Assembly (NCBI RefSeq): GCF_003610995.1
Contig: NZ_CP032543.1
Coordinates: 6,138,001-6,202,000, forward strand
Direction of reading: 5' to 3'
DNA from: Streptomyces griseus subsp. griseus
GTDB lineage: Bacteria; Actinomycetota; Actinomycetes; Streptomycetales; Streptomycetaceae
Length of the DNA stretch: 64,000 nucleotides
Shown here: piece after piece, positions 34,409 to 41,379 of the stretch
Layout: each line of letters begins with the position of its first letter
Numbering within the stretch: the stretch's first letter is position 1
The notes under the pieces: generated by a model
What the model was told of the DNA's origin: nothing
The model's input: the letters and a program-made list of their open reading frames with translations, nothing else
Databases searched by the model: none
Translations under genes and position numbers: made by a program

Positions 34409-35629
34409 GTGCCGCTCGAAGTCGTCATCTGCGAACCGCTGCGCACCCCCATCGGCCGCTTCGGCGGAGCGTTCGCGCAGCAGACGCCGGCCTCGCTCGC
34501 CGCACACGTCATCGCCGAGGTCGTCGCCCGTACGGGCATCGCTCCCGACCGGGTCGACGAGGTGATCCTCGGCCATGCCTACCCGTCCAGCGAGGCCCCC
34601 GCGATCGGCCGGGTCGCCGCCCTGGACGCCGGGCTGCCCACCACCGTCACCGGCACCCAGATCGACCGCCGCTGCGGCTCCGGGCTCCAGGCGGTCCTGG
34701 ACGCGGCCATGCAGATCCGGACCGGCTTCAGCGAGGTCGTGATCGCGGGCGGGGTCGACGTCATGAGCGCCGCGCCGTACTACACCCACGACGGACGCTG
34801 GGGCATCAAGGGCCCCGGCCTCCAGCTCCACGACTCCCTCGTCCGCGGCCGGGTCACCGCCGGAGGCATCCATCACCCGGTCCCCGGCGGCATGATCGAG
34901 ACGGCGGAGAACCTGCGCCGTGAGTACGGGATCAGCCGCGCCGACCAGGACGCCCTGGCCCTGCGCTCCCAGCAGCGGGCGGCCACCGCCACAGCCGAGG
35001 GCCGGTACGCGGCGGAGACCGTCCCCGTCACCGTACGCACCCGCAGGGGCGAGACCACCATCACCGCCGACGAGCACCCCCGCCCCGACACCACCGCCGA
35101 GCAACTCGCCGCGTTGCGACCGGTGATGGCGAAGTCGGATCCGGAGGCCACCGTCACGGCCGGCAACGCCAGCGGCCAGAACGACGCGGCAGCCGCCTGC
35201 CTGGTCACCAGCGCCGAGACCGCCGAACGCCTCGGCCTCACCCCGCTCGTCCGCCTGGTCTCCTGCGCCCGCGCGGGCGTCCCCGCCGCCACCATGGGCA
35301 TCGCTCCCGTCGCCGCGACCCGCACGGTACTGGACCGCGCCGGACTCACCCTCGCCGACCTCGACCTGATCGAGTTGAACGAGGCGTTCGCCGCCCAGGT
35401 CCTCGCCTGCACCAGGGAGTTGGGCCTCGGCGAGAAGGACCACGAACAGCGGATCAACGTCAACGGATCGGGCATCTCGCTCGGCCACCCGGTCGGCGCC
35501 ACCGGAGCCCGCATCCTCGCCACGCTCACCCGCGAACTCCACCGCCGGGAGGGCCGCTACGGCCTGGAGACGATGTGCATCGGCGGCGGCCAGGCCCTCG
35601 CCGCCGTCTTCGAGCGCGTCACGCCGTGA
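34409..35629 (+). CDS. Thiolase (acetyl-CoA acetyltransferase / 3-oxoadipyl-CoA thiolase type)
   Basis: A 406-residue thiolase with nucleophile Cys89 in DRRCGSGLQA, the His of GHPVGATGAR, and the second Cys in MCIGGGQA near the C-terminus; NEAFA is also present. It cleaves a 3-oxoacyl-CoA with CoA, or runs in reverse. The neighbours (CoA-transferase, hydroxyacyl-CoA dehydrogenase, LysR) favour degradation, for example 3-oxoadipyl-CoA to succinyl-CoA and acetyl-CoA. GTG 34409 has GAGGAAG 8 bases upstream. Confidence 0.9.
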   Translation: MPLEVVICEPLRTPIGRFGGAFAQQTPASLAAHVIAEVVARTGIAPDRVDEVILGHAYPSSEAPAIGRVAALDAGLPTTVTGTQIDRRCGSGLQAVLDAAMQIRTGFSEVVIAGGVDVMSAAPYYTHDGRWGIKGPGLQLHDSLVRGRVTAGGIHHPVPGGMIETAENLRREYGISRADQDALALRSQQRAATATAEGRYAAETVPVTVRTRRGETTITADEHPRPDTTAEQLAALRPVMAKSDPEATVTAGNASGQNDAAAACLVTSAETAERLGLTPLVRLVSCARAGVPAATMGIAPVAATRTVLDRAGLTLADLDLIELNEAFAAQVLACTRELGLGEKDHEQRINVNGSGISLGHPVGATGARILATLTRELHRREGRYGLETMCIGGGQALAAVFERVTP

Positions 35630-35992
35630 CCCCGGCCGTCGGCCGCTCGTAGAGATGGTGCGGCGCGCCCCGCCGGCACCCCGCGGAACCAGGCGTCCAC
35701 GTCGTCCTGCCCCATGTCCGCCCAGCCGGGGATCTCCGCCACCGGGGCCCGGCCCACCCGGCGCCCCAACTCCCGGGGGTGCCGTGTGGGCACGCTCATG
35801 AGGATCGCCCCGCCCCGGACCAGATGGCCGGCCGGCCCCGGAGTCAGCCCTGGAGCGAGGAACTGCCGCGTGCGCGAGGGGTGTCCGTCGACCGCACACC
35901 CCGCTTCCGGCATCCCGCATCAGGGCGTGCGAAAGGTCCGGCCGGACAGTCCCCGCTGTCCGGCCGGACCTCGTCCTGCGGCGGGTGGGTGG
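35630..35992. other. Intergenic region between thiolase and long chaplin
   Basis: 363 bp. A minus-strand open frame from ATG 35799 (starting MSVPTRHPRELGRRVGRAP) runs back into the thiolase gene. It has no motif I recognise and may be a gene remnant. The right end holds the chaplin terminator. Confidence 0.4.
35934..35971 (-). terminator. Terminator of the long chaplin gene
   Basis: Perfect 16-bp arms AGGTCCGGCCGGACAG / CTGTCCGGCCGGACCT (35934-35949, 35956-35971) with a 6-base loop, 21 bp after the chaplin stop. It is among the strongest hairpins in the window. Confidence 0.75.
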
Positions 35993-36904
35993 TCAGTCCC
36001 GCGCGTTACGGGTGCGGCGCATCAGCATCGTTCCGCCGAGCAGCAGCGCGGCGCTCGCGCCTCCCGCCAGGCCGAGACCGGCCGCACCGGTGTCGGCCAG
36101 GCCCGGGGTCTCGGAGCCGGGGGTGTGCGTACCCGGGGTGTTCGGTCCGGGGGTGTCGGTGGGCGGCTGCTCGGTCGGGGCTCCTGCGTGGGCGGCTCGT
36201 CGACGGGAGGCTCCTGGGTCGGCGGCTCCTCGGTCGGGGGCTCCTGCGTGGGCGGCTCGTCGACCGGGGGCTCCTGGGTCGGCGGCTCCTCGGTGGGGGC
36301 TCCTCGGTCGGGGGCTCCTGCGTGGGGGCTCCTCGGTGGGCGGCTCCTCGGTCGGAGGCTCCTCCGTGGGCGGCTCCTCGGTGGGGGGCTCCTCGGTCGG
36401 GGGCTCCTCGACCGGCGGCTCCGTGGGCGGGTAGTCGTCCTTCGGGCCGCTCACGTTCGCGCACTTGTTGCCGAAGACCGGGTTGAGCGCACCGACCACG
36501 TTCACGGTGTTGCCACACACGTTCAACGGGACGTGGACCGGGGCCTGGACGAGGTTGCCCGAGAGCACCCCGGGGGAGCCGACCGCCGCGCCCTCGGCAC
36601 TGGAACCGCCCGTGTGGTTGCCGCCCTGACCATTGCCGTAACCGTCGTCGTGGCCGCTGGAGCTCACGTTGGCGCAGGAGTTTCCGAACGCGGGGTTCAA
36701 CAGGGCGATCACATTGACGGTGTTGCCGCACGCGTTGACCGGGACGTGCACCGGCACCTGCACGGCATTGCCCGAACCGACGCCCGGCGAACCGACGGCG
36801 GCGCCCTCGGCCGAGGAGTCGGCGTGCGCCGCGCCGCCGGCCGCGGCCAGGAGGCCCGACGCGGCCGCCATGACGATCATGCTCTTGTTCAAGGCCTGTC
36901 GCAT
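35993..36904 (-). CDS. Long chaplin with LAXTG sortase signal
   Basis: A 303-residue precursor. A signal peptide ends near Ala28. Two chaplin domains follow, each with two Cys (59 and 77; 130 and 148) and the GNTVNV...LNPxFGN core. A Pro/Thr/Glu repeat spacer comes next, then LADTG, a hydrophobic helix and an Arg-rich tail, the class E sortase anchor. Long chaplins are attached to the wall and help assemble amyloid fibrils that make aerial hyphae hydrophobic. In the spacer three repeat units lack one G each, so the middle of the spacer reads in other frames (RRSPRPRSP...) before the original frame returns. ATG 36904 has AAGGAAGGG upstream. Confidence 0.9.
   Translation of the reverse strand: MRQALNKSMIVMAAASGLLAAAGGAAHADSSAEGAAVGSPGVGSGNAVQVPVHVPVNACGNTVNVIALLNPAFGNSCANVSSSGHDDGYGNGQGGNHTGGSSAEGAAVGSPGVLSGNLVQAPVHVPLNVCGNTVNVVGALNPVFGNKCANVSGPKDDYPPTEPPVEEPPTEEPPTEEPPTEEPPTEEPPTEEPPRRSPRPRSPHRGAADPGAPGRRAAHAGAPDRGAADPGASRRRAAHAGAPTEQPPTDTPGPNTPGTHTPGSETPGLADTGAAGLGLAGGASAALLLGGTMLMRRTRNARD
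36171..36424 (-). repeat. 15-bp tandem repeat coding the chaplin Pro-Thr-Glu spacer
   Basis: About seventeen 15-bp units (plus-strand form GGCGGCTCCTCGGTC and variants), each coding a PPTEE-type pentapeptide. Units near 36172-36181, 36291-36303 and 36319-36332 are 14 bases long, each with one G fewer in a G run. The three losses sum to one codon and so preserve the overall frame. Confidence 0.8.
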
Positions 36905-37489
36905 TACTTGCCCTTCCTTAGGACATTCGCGAGAGATTCGCGTGGGTGCTTCGCGCGCGGAGCCGTCGGGCGGTGCCGCTGCTGTGGCGGCCCTCCCGGA
37001 TCCCCACGGGAAGCCATGGTGAAAGTCGTTACACATGCGCGCTGGACGATTGCCATAACGATCGAGGGACGGGCGGGAAACTCCGGGGGGCGTGCAAATT
37101 GTGTAATCACCCGAACGGATGGATCGAGTGGACCTCCCCTTCGCCTCGCTGCCGTTGAAGGGAAACGATTCACCCCCAACTTTGCCTTCGGTGGCCGGTG
37201 TTGACCTCCCTCGTGACGCCGCGACGGAGGTTGCGGGAAGGGGGGCCGTCCGTGGCCCGGTGACCCGATCGGGCGAACGTGCCGTGCCGTGCGTCCGCAA
37301 TTCCTTCACGAACAGATGGCCGTGCGAACAGAGGCGGTGTTATAGGTGCGCGCAGGCGCGGACCGGTCGCGCTCCCGCGCTCTGCGCCCCCCGAGCCCGG
37401 CATTCGGGTGAACGCGCGAAACCAAACACCTGGTGCCGAGTTGATCAGGTCGCTCCGCTACGGGGCGACCAGTACGAGAAGGGTTAATC
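36905..37489. other. Divergent control region between long chaplin and rodlin
   Basis: 585 bp, less G/C-rich than its surroundings in places (for example around 37095-37110), with no recognisable gene. It must contain the chaplin and rodlin promoters. A BldN-like promoter for the rodlin is at 37417-37444; I could not identify one for the chaplin. Confidence 0.5.
37417..37444 (+). promoter_or_regulatory. BldN-like promoter of the first rodlin
   Basis: CGAAAC (37417-37422), 16 bp, AGTTGA (37439-37444) resembles the sigma-BldN consensus I recall (CGTAAC-N16-CGTTGA). Chaplin and rodlin genes belong to the BldN regulon in S. coelicolor. The -10 is followed by TCAG, as in the third rodlin promoter. 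Confidence 0.5.
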
Positions 37490-37891
37490 GTGATCAAGAA
37501 GGTTCTGGCTACGGGCGCTGTCGCCGCCTCCATCCTCGGGCTCGGCTCGACGCAGGCCATGGCGATCGCCAACGACGGCGGCACCACGACGGTCAACGGC
37601 AACGGCGCTTCGCAGTCGTACGGGAACTCCGAGACCCACGGTGACTGGAGCCCGCAGTTCGCGCTGATCCAGGGCTCGCTGAACAAGCCCTGCATCGCCC
37701 TGCCGGCCAAGGCGAACCTCGGTTCGCTCGTGGGCCTCGTGCCGGTCACGGTCCAGGACATCAACGTCCTGTCGTCGCCGCAGAACCAGCAGTGCACCGA
37801 GAACTCCACCCAGGCCAAGGGTGACGAGGCCCTGTCGCACATCCTGGAGGACATCCCGATCCTCTCCGGCAACGGTGTCGGCAACCGCTGA
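37490..37891 (+). CDS. Rodlin, copy 1
   Basis: A 133-residue secreted protein: a signal peptide ending near AMA-IANDGG, then the rodlin sequence [24 protein letters not shown] and [24 protein letters not shown], with two Cys. Rodlins organise chaplin fibrils into the rodlet pattern on aerial hyphae and spores. GTG 37490 has GAGAAGGG upstream. A 201-bp block (37640-37840) is nearly identical to copy 2. Confidence 0.92.
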   Translation: MIKKVLATGAVAASILGLGSTQAMAIANDGGTTTVNGNGASQSYGNSETHGDWSPQFALIQGSLNKPCIALPAKANLGSLVGLVPVTVQDINVLSSPQNQQCTENSTQAKGDEALSHILEDIPILSGNGVGNR

Positions 37892-38193
37892 TCCGCAGCC
37901 GCACAACTCGGGCCCGGGCCCTCGGCGTTCCTCCACCGAGCGGCCCGGGCCCGTCGCTCTCCCGGGAATGCGGCATCGTTTCTCCACCTGTTTCCAGCCG
38001 CATTTCCCGCCGCACACCCCACGGGCGTTGCGGCATTCGGGCGGATATCCGGGAATCTTCCCGTCGAACAGTTTCGATCCCGGGCGTTCATCGTTACGTA
38101 GGACAGCGCCGGAGTCGCGAGTCATCAGTATCCGGCTCGGGCGGTCACGACAGTCGTGACCGCACATGGCTCCGCCGAGGAAAGGGATAAAAA
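37892..38193. other. Intergenic region between rodlin 1 and short chaplin
   Basis: 302 bp with the rodlin terminator at its left end and presumably the chaplin promoter at its right. A GTCACGACAGTCGTGAC palindrome near 38144-38160 is a possible regulator site. No gene is seen. Confidence 0.4.
37909..37953 (+). terminator. Terminator of rodlin 1
   Basis: Perfect 12-bp arms CGGGCCCGGGCC / GGCCCGGGCCCG (37909-37920, 37942-37953), with an inner CTCGG/CCGAG stem extending it. Confidence 0.65.
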
Positions 38194-38427
38194 GTGAAGT
38201 ACACCAAGGTTGCCGCAGTCGCCGCCGGAACGCTCATGGCGATGGGTGCCGCTGCGCCGGCCATGGCCGACTCGGGCGCCGAGGCCATCGCCGCGGGTTC
38301 CCCGGGCGTGCTGTCCGGCAACATCGTGCAGGTCCCGGTGCACATCCCGGTCAACATCTGCGGTAACACCGTCAACGTGATCGGCCTGCTGAACCCGGCC
38401 TTCGGTAACACCTGCGTCAACGCGTGA
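38194..38427 (+). CDS. Short chaplin
   Basis: A 77-residue precursor. The signal peptide ends near Ala25; the mature part is a single chaplin domain (GSPGVLSGNIVQVPVHIPVN, then CGNTVNVIGLLNPAFGNTC) with Cys56 and Cys74 forming the usual disulfide. Short chaplins are secreted, self-assemble into amyloid at air-water interfaces and coat aerial hyphae. Start GTG 38194 follows GGGATAAAAA, with AGGAAAGG just upstream as the ribosome site. Confidence 0.94.
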   Translation: MKYTKVAAVAAGTLMAMGAAAPAMADSGAEAIAAGSPGVLSGNIVQVPVHIPVNICGNTVNVIGLLNPAFGNTCVNA

Positions 38428-38465
38428 GCATCTGACCGGCCGGGCCCTCGCGCCCTGAACCGGTC

Positions 38466-38495
38466 GGCCCCGGACGGCATCGGCCGCCCGGGGCC
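38466..38495 (+). terminator. Terminator of the short chaplin
   Basis: Perfect 8-bp arms (38466-38473, 38488-38495), 14-base loop, followed by TTTGCC. Confidence 0.55.
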
Positions 38496-38675
38496 TTTGC
38501 CGTACCCGCAGCAATTTCCCCGCCATCGGTGGGAGAAAGTCGCACGGGCGCAGTTTCCCGTACGCGAGCTGATCGTTATCCCGGGGGAAAGCGGCAGAAG
38601 TCACAGGTAAAGAAAGCTTGTGTGCGGCACGGAGACGTGACCGAAGCAGACGCCGCGCAGAAGGGAACCAGAAAA

Positions 38676-38966
38676 GTGAAGTACGCGAAGACCGCCGCAC
38701 TCGTTGTCGGTTCCGTGGCTGCCCTGGGAACGGCCGCTCCCGCCTTCGCCGTCACTACCCCCACGGCCCCCAGCTTCAGCCTCGACGGCGGCCTCAACCA
38801 GGTGATGGCCAGTGCCCCGCAGGTCGTGAACCCGGTGGTGGGCACGGTCGCCGAGACCGCCATGACGGTCGCCCAGGACGACACGGTCGGCAAGCTGACG
38901 GGCGAGGCGACCGAGGTGGCCGAGAGCGCGGCTCCGCTGCTCGGCGGAGTTCCTCTCGGCCGCTGA
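38676..38966 (+). CDS. Small secreted protein of unknown function in the chaplin/rodlin locus
   Basis: A 96-residue precursor. The N-terminus VKYAKTAALVVGSVAALGTAAPAFA is a signal peptide close in sequence to that of the short chaplin. The mature part of about 70 residues has no Cys, is rich in Ala, Val and Thr, and contains SLDGGLNQVM and VVGTVAETAMTVAQDD, ending GGVPLGR. It is neither chaplin nor rodlin. It is followed by rodlin 2 at 67 bp with no terminator between, so the two are likely co-transcribed. GTG 38676 has AAGGGAACC upstream. A surface-coat role is inferred from position only. Confidence 0.82.
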   Translation: MKYAKTAALVVGSVAALGTAAPAFAVTTPTAPSFSLDGGLNQVMASAPQVVNPVVGTVAETAMTVAQDDTVGKLTGEATEVAESAAPLLGGVPLGR

Positions 38967-39033
38967 CCGCCGCGGGGCAGTCGTTCCCCTGGTTCCTTCA
39001 CCGATCAGCATCACTCCCCAGAAGGGCTCTTTC

Positions 39034-39444
39034 ATGTTCAAGAAGATCATGGCCTCGGCAGCTGTCGCCGTCTCGGTCGTCGGTGTCTCCGCAGCGGCCG
39101 CCCCGTCGGCCATGGCGATCGCCAACGACGGTGGCACCACCACGGTCAACGGCAACGGCGCCTCGCAGGCGTACGGCAACTCCGCCACCTACGGTGACTG
39201 GAGCCCGCAGTTCGCGCTGATCCAGGGCTCGCTGAACAAGCCCTGCATCGCCCTGCCGGCCAAGGCGAACCTCGGTTCGCTCGTGGGCCTCGTGCCGATC
39301 TCGGTCCAGGACATCAACGTCCTGTCGTCGCCGCAGAACCAGCAGTGCACCGAGAACTCCACCCAGGCCAAGGGTGACGAGGCCCTGTCGCACCTGCTGA
39401 ACGACATCCCGATCCTCTCGGGCAACGGCACCGGCAACCGCTGA
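39034..39444 (+). CDS. Rodlin, copy 2
   Basis: A 136-residue rodlin precursor with signal peptide to about residue 27, then the same motifs as copy 1. From GDWSPQF to ALSH the two proteins are identical except for two residues, and the DNA differs at only 2 of 201 positions, while signal peptides and C-termini differ more. This suggests recent gene conversion. ATG 39034 has AGAAGGG upstream. Confidence 0.92.
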   Translation: MFKKIMASAAVAVSVVGVSAAAAPSAMAIANDGGTTTVNGNGASQAYGNSATYGDWSPQFALIQGSLNKPCIALPAKANLGSLVGLVPISVQDINVLSSPQNQQCTENSTQAKGDEALSHLLNDIPILSGNGTGNR

Positions 39445-39480
39445 GACCGGGTAGCTCCGGTCCGCGCCGCGTGACCTCGT

Positions 39481-39535
39481 AGGGCCAGTCCACCCGTACG
39501 GCGACCGTTCTTCGCCGGACCGGAGGACTGGCCCT
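39481..39535 (+). terminator. Terminator of rodlin 2
   Basis: Perfect 11-bp arms AGGGCCAGTCC / GGACTGGCCCT (39481-39491, 39525-39535), with a further hairpin in the 33-base loop. Confidence 0.6.
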
Positions 39536-39630
39536 TCGTCGTGCGGCGGTGCCTCCGGCCGGGGTACCCCGTTGGGCCGGATGCCGTAGACCCGGCTGAC
39601 GACCCGGGCCCCGCCGGGTAGGGCAGTTCC

Positions 39631-39837
39631 ATGGATCCGTACGACAGTCAGACCTCGCAGAGCAGAGAGCCGTGGCCCGCACCGGGCGGCACACCGATCT
39701 ACGACCGGCTCGTCGCCGAGTGGCGGGCCGCCGGGCACAGCCACCCGGCCGCCGAACCGCACCAGGAGCCCGTCCCCCGCCGCAGCGGCGGATTCGTACC
39801 GGCGGCACGCACCTCGGACGAGGCCCCCGGCTGCTGA
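39631..39837 (+). CDS. Small hypothetical protein
   Basis: A 68-residue hydrophilic protein without a signal peptide. The central [17 protein letters not shown] is the only feature that looks conserved; I recall similar short Streptomyces proteins with a TPIYDxLVAE motif, of unknown function. TAGGGC 7 bases before ATG 39631 could be the -10 of a leaderless message. It is probably real but small. Confidence 0.6.
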   Translation: MDPYDSQTSQSREPWPAPGGTPIYDRLVAEWRAAGHSHPAAEPHQEPVPRRSGGFVPAARTSDEAPGC

Positions 39838-39901
39838 GGCTTGGGGGAACTGGGCGGTGGCGTCGACCTTGCGCCGGATCGAACCCATTTGAGTGGTACT
39901 G

Positions 39902-39930
39902 CGCAACCGATCGGGACCCTCGGCAGTTGA
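39902..39930 (+). promoter_or_regulatory. BldN-like promoter of the third rodlin
   Basis: CGCAAC (39902-39907), 17 bp, AGTTGA (39925-39930). The -10 region AGTTGATCAG is shared exactly with the first rodlin promoter, and the distance to the start codon is similar (about 42-46 bp). Confidence 0.5.
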
Positions 39931-39971
39931 TCAGTACGTTCCACAACGGGACGCTCCGAAAGGTGAAGTTG

Positions 39972-40379
39972 ATGAAGAAGATGATGGCCGGCGCTGCAGT
40001 GGCCGTGTCCCTGCTCGGTCTGTCCGCAGTCGCGGCTCCCACGGCCATGGCGATCGGCAACGACGGTGGCACCACCACCGTCAACGGCAACGGTGCCGAG
40101 TCGGAGATCGGCAACGCCACGACCAAGGGCGACTGGAGCCCGCAGAACCAGCTCGTCCAGGGCACCCTGAACAAGCTCTGCGTCGGCCTGCCCGCCAAGG
40201 TCAACGTCGGTTCGCTCGTCGGCCTCGTGCCGGTCACGGTCCAGGACATCAACGTCCTGTCCAACCCGCAGAACCAGCAGTGCACCGACAACTCCACCCA
40301 GGCCAAGGGCGACGAGCCGCTGTCGCACATCCTGGACGGCATCCCGGTCCTCTCGGGCAACGGCGTCGGCAACAACTGA
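39972..40379 (+). CDS. Rodlin, copy 3
   Basis: A 135-residue rodlin precursor, more divergent than copies 1 and 2: [37 protein letters not shown], then the conserved [19 protein letters not shown]. The signal peptide ends near [12 protein letters not shown] 39972 is preferred because AAAGG lies 9 bases upstream; the in-frame GTG 39963 would abut that site. Confidence 0.92.
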   Translation: MKKMMAGAAVAVSLLGLSAVAAPTAMAIGNDGGTTTVNGNGAESEIGNATTKGDWSPQNQLVQGTLNKLCVGLPAKVNVGSLVGLVPVTVQDINVLSNPQNQQCTDNSTQAKGDEPLSHILDGIPVLSGNGVGNN

Positions 40380-40404
40380 CGCACCACAGCCTGACGTTTC
40401 GAGC

Positions 40405-40440
40405 GCGGGCGGTCCGGGGGTCACTCCCCGGGCCGCCCGC
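40405..40440 (+). terminator. Terminator of rodlin 3
   Basis: A 15-bp stem with one G-T pair (40405-40419, 40426-40440), 26 bp after the stop. Confidence 0.65.
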
Positions 40441-40478
40441 CCTCGTTCCCCCGGCACCGCGCTCCACCGGAGACGCGA

Positions 40479-40514
40479 CGATGCCCACCACTCCACGGGG
40501 GGTGGTGGGCATCG
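40479..40514. terminator. Bidirectional terminator, rodlin 3 / DUF5949
   Basis: A 16-bp stem with one G-T pair (40479-40494, 40499-40514) and a 4-base loop, between convergent genes. Confidence 0.65.
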
Positions 40515-40546
40515 CCGTGTCCCGACGGCCGGTGGCCGGGGGTGCG

Positions 40547-41047
40547 TCAGCCGAGCGAGCGGACCGGGAGCAGGCAGTGGGCGGCGGTACGGACGACCTC
40601 CTCGTTCGCCGCGAACGCCCGCAGCTGGTCCTCGCTGACCGGCTGCCCCGGAACGGCCTCCGGCCACGGGGTGGTGGCGAACATGCCGTACACCTGGCCC
40701 TGTCCCAGCGCGGCCGCGAGCCACTCGTCGGGGGCCGGGTACTGCGCCTTGAGGTGAGGCATCGTCAGGACGGCCTGGCCCGCCTGCACCAGGAGCTTCG
40801 CCTGGATGCCGGGGGCCTCCGCCGCGTCCTGGATCGGGCCGCCGACCTGGAGGCCCGCCCGCTCCAGCGCGGTGCGCAGCGCTTCCCGGCCGACCACCGG
40901 GCCGTCCTGCCCGTCGCCCAGCGAGTAGGCGAGGAGGTAGGCGGTGTCCTGGTCGGCGTCGGGCAGCCGGCTGCTCCAGCCGATCAGGATCTGGGTGCCC
41001 AACTGGGCCGGTGTGAAGGTGCCGGTGGAGGTCTGAGGTGTGGTCAT
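40547..41047 (-). CDS. DUF5949 family protein
   Basis: A 166-residue soluble protein matching the DUF5949 family, known mainly from Streptomyces: FTPAQLGTQILIGWS near the start, AYLLAYSLGDGQDGP, VQAGQAVLTMPHL and TAAHCLLPV at the end. No catalytic motif or signal peptide is visible, and its function is unknown. ATG 41047 begins at the conserved MTTPQT; the longer frame is unsupported. Confidence 0.87.
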   Translation of the reverse strand: MTTPQTSTGTFTPAQLGTQILIGWSSRLPDADQDTAYLLAYSLGDGQDGPVVGREALRTALERAGLQVGGPIQDAAEAPGIQAKLLVQAGQAVLTMPHLKAQYPAPDEWLAAALGQGQVYGMFATTPWPEAVPGQPVSEDQLRAFAANEEVVRTAAHCLLPVRSLG

Positions 41048-41155
41048 GACCGGCACCCTAACGGCCCCGGACCGGTCGGTATGCATGCGTATCACCCGAT
41101 CGTGGGAGATCGCGGAGATCGCGGGGTAACTCCGGCGCGGGCGACGGAAAACCTG

Positions 41156-41186
41156 TTGACGCCGCCAGGAGCGGCGCGGCTAAGCT
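41156..41186 (+). promoter_or_regulatory. Promoter for the leader ORF and rsgA
   Basis: TTGACG (41156-41161), 19 bp, TAAGCT (41181-41186): both hexamers are good matches, with a slightly long spacer. Confidence 0.5.
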
Positions 41187-41244
41187 CGGCCACGTAAGGG
41201 ACCTAAGAACACGGGACCCGAGGAATCAGGAGGTGAGGACATTG

Positions 41245-41316
41245 ATGGCTGTCGTTGCGATGGGCACTGCCCACAACCAGAAGAGCTCCGTTCTCACCCC
41301 TGTGGCCCCCGGCTGA
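41245..41316 (+). CDS. Possible 23-residue leader peptide before rsgA
   Basis: An ORF reading MAVVAMGTAHNQKSS then VLTPVAPG, preceded by AGGAGG (41228-41233) and GAGG (41235-41238). It lies between a good promoter and the rsgA start, 63 bp before it. An upstream in-frame GTG (41233) is possible. It could be a regulatory leader. Homologues would be needed to prove that it is translated. Confidence 0.4.
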   Translation: MAVVAMGTAHNQKSSVLTPVAPG

Positions 41317-41379
41317 CCCACACCACGTACCTTCCGCGCCGAGCGCGCGGTGCCGGGGCCACCCTGTGAAGGGTTTCCC

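Larger units (their letters stand above)
41048..41379. other. Control region upstream of rsgA
   Basis: 332 bp between the divergent DUF5949 and rsgA genes. It holds a sigma-70-like promoter (41156-41186) and a 23-codon ORF with ribosome sites (41245-41316). Nothing else is recognised. Confidence 0.5.

Noticed and set aside
35557..35913. 118-codon minus-strand ORF after the thiolase
   Set aside because: Overlaps the thiolase gene, has no known motif; noted only as a possible remnant.
36171..36424. Regular 15-bp repeats as a possible CRISPR array
   Set aside because: Repeats are contiguous with no spacers and encode a Pro-Thr-Glu pentapeptide in frame.
35714..37204. 496-codon plus-strand ORF across the long chaplin gene
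   Set aside because: It is the antisense shadow of the chaplin spacer repeats; the minus strand has the signal peptide, chaplin domains and LAXTG anchor.
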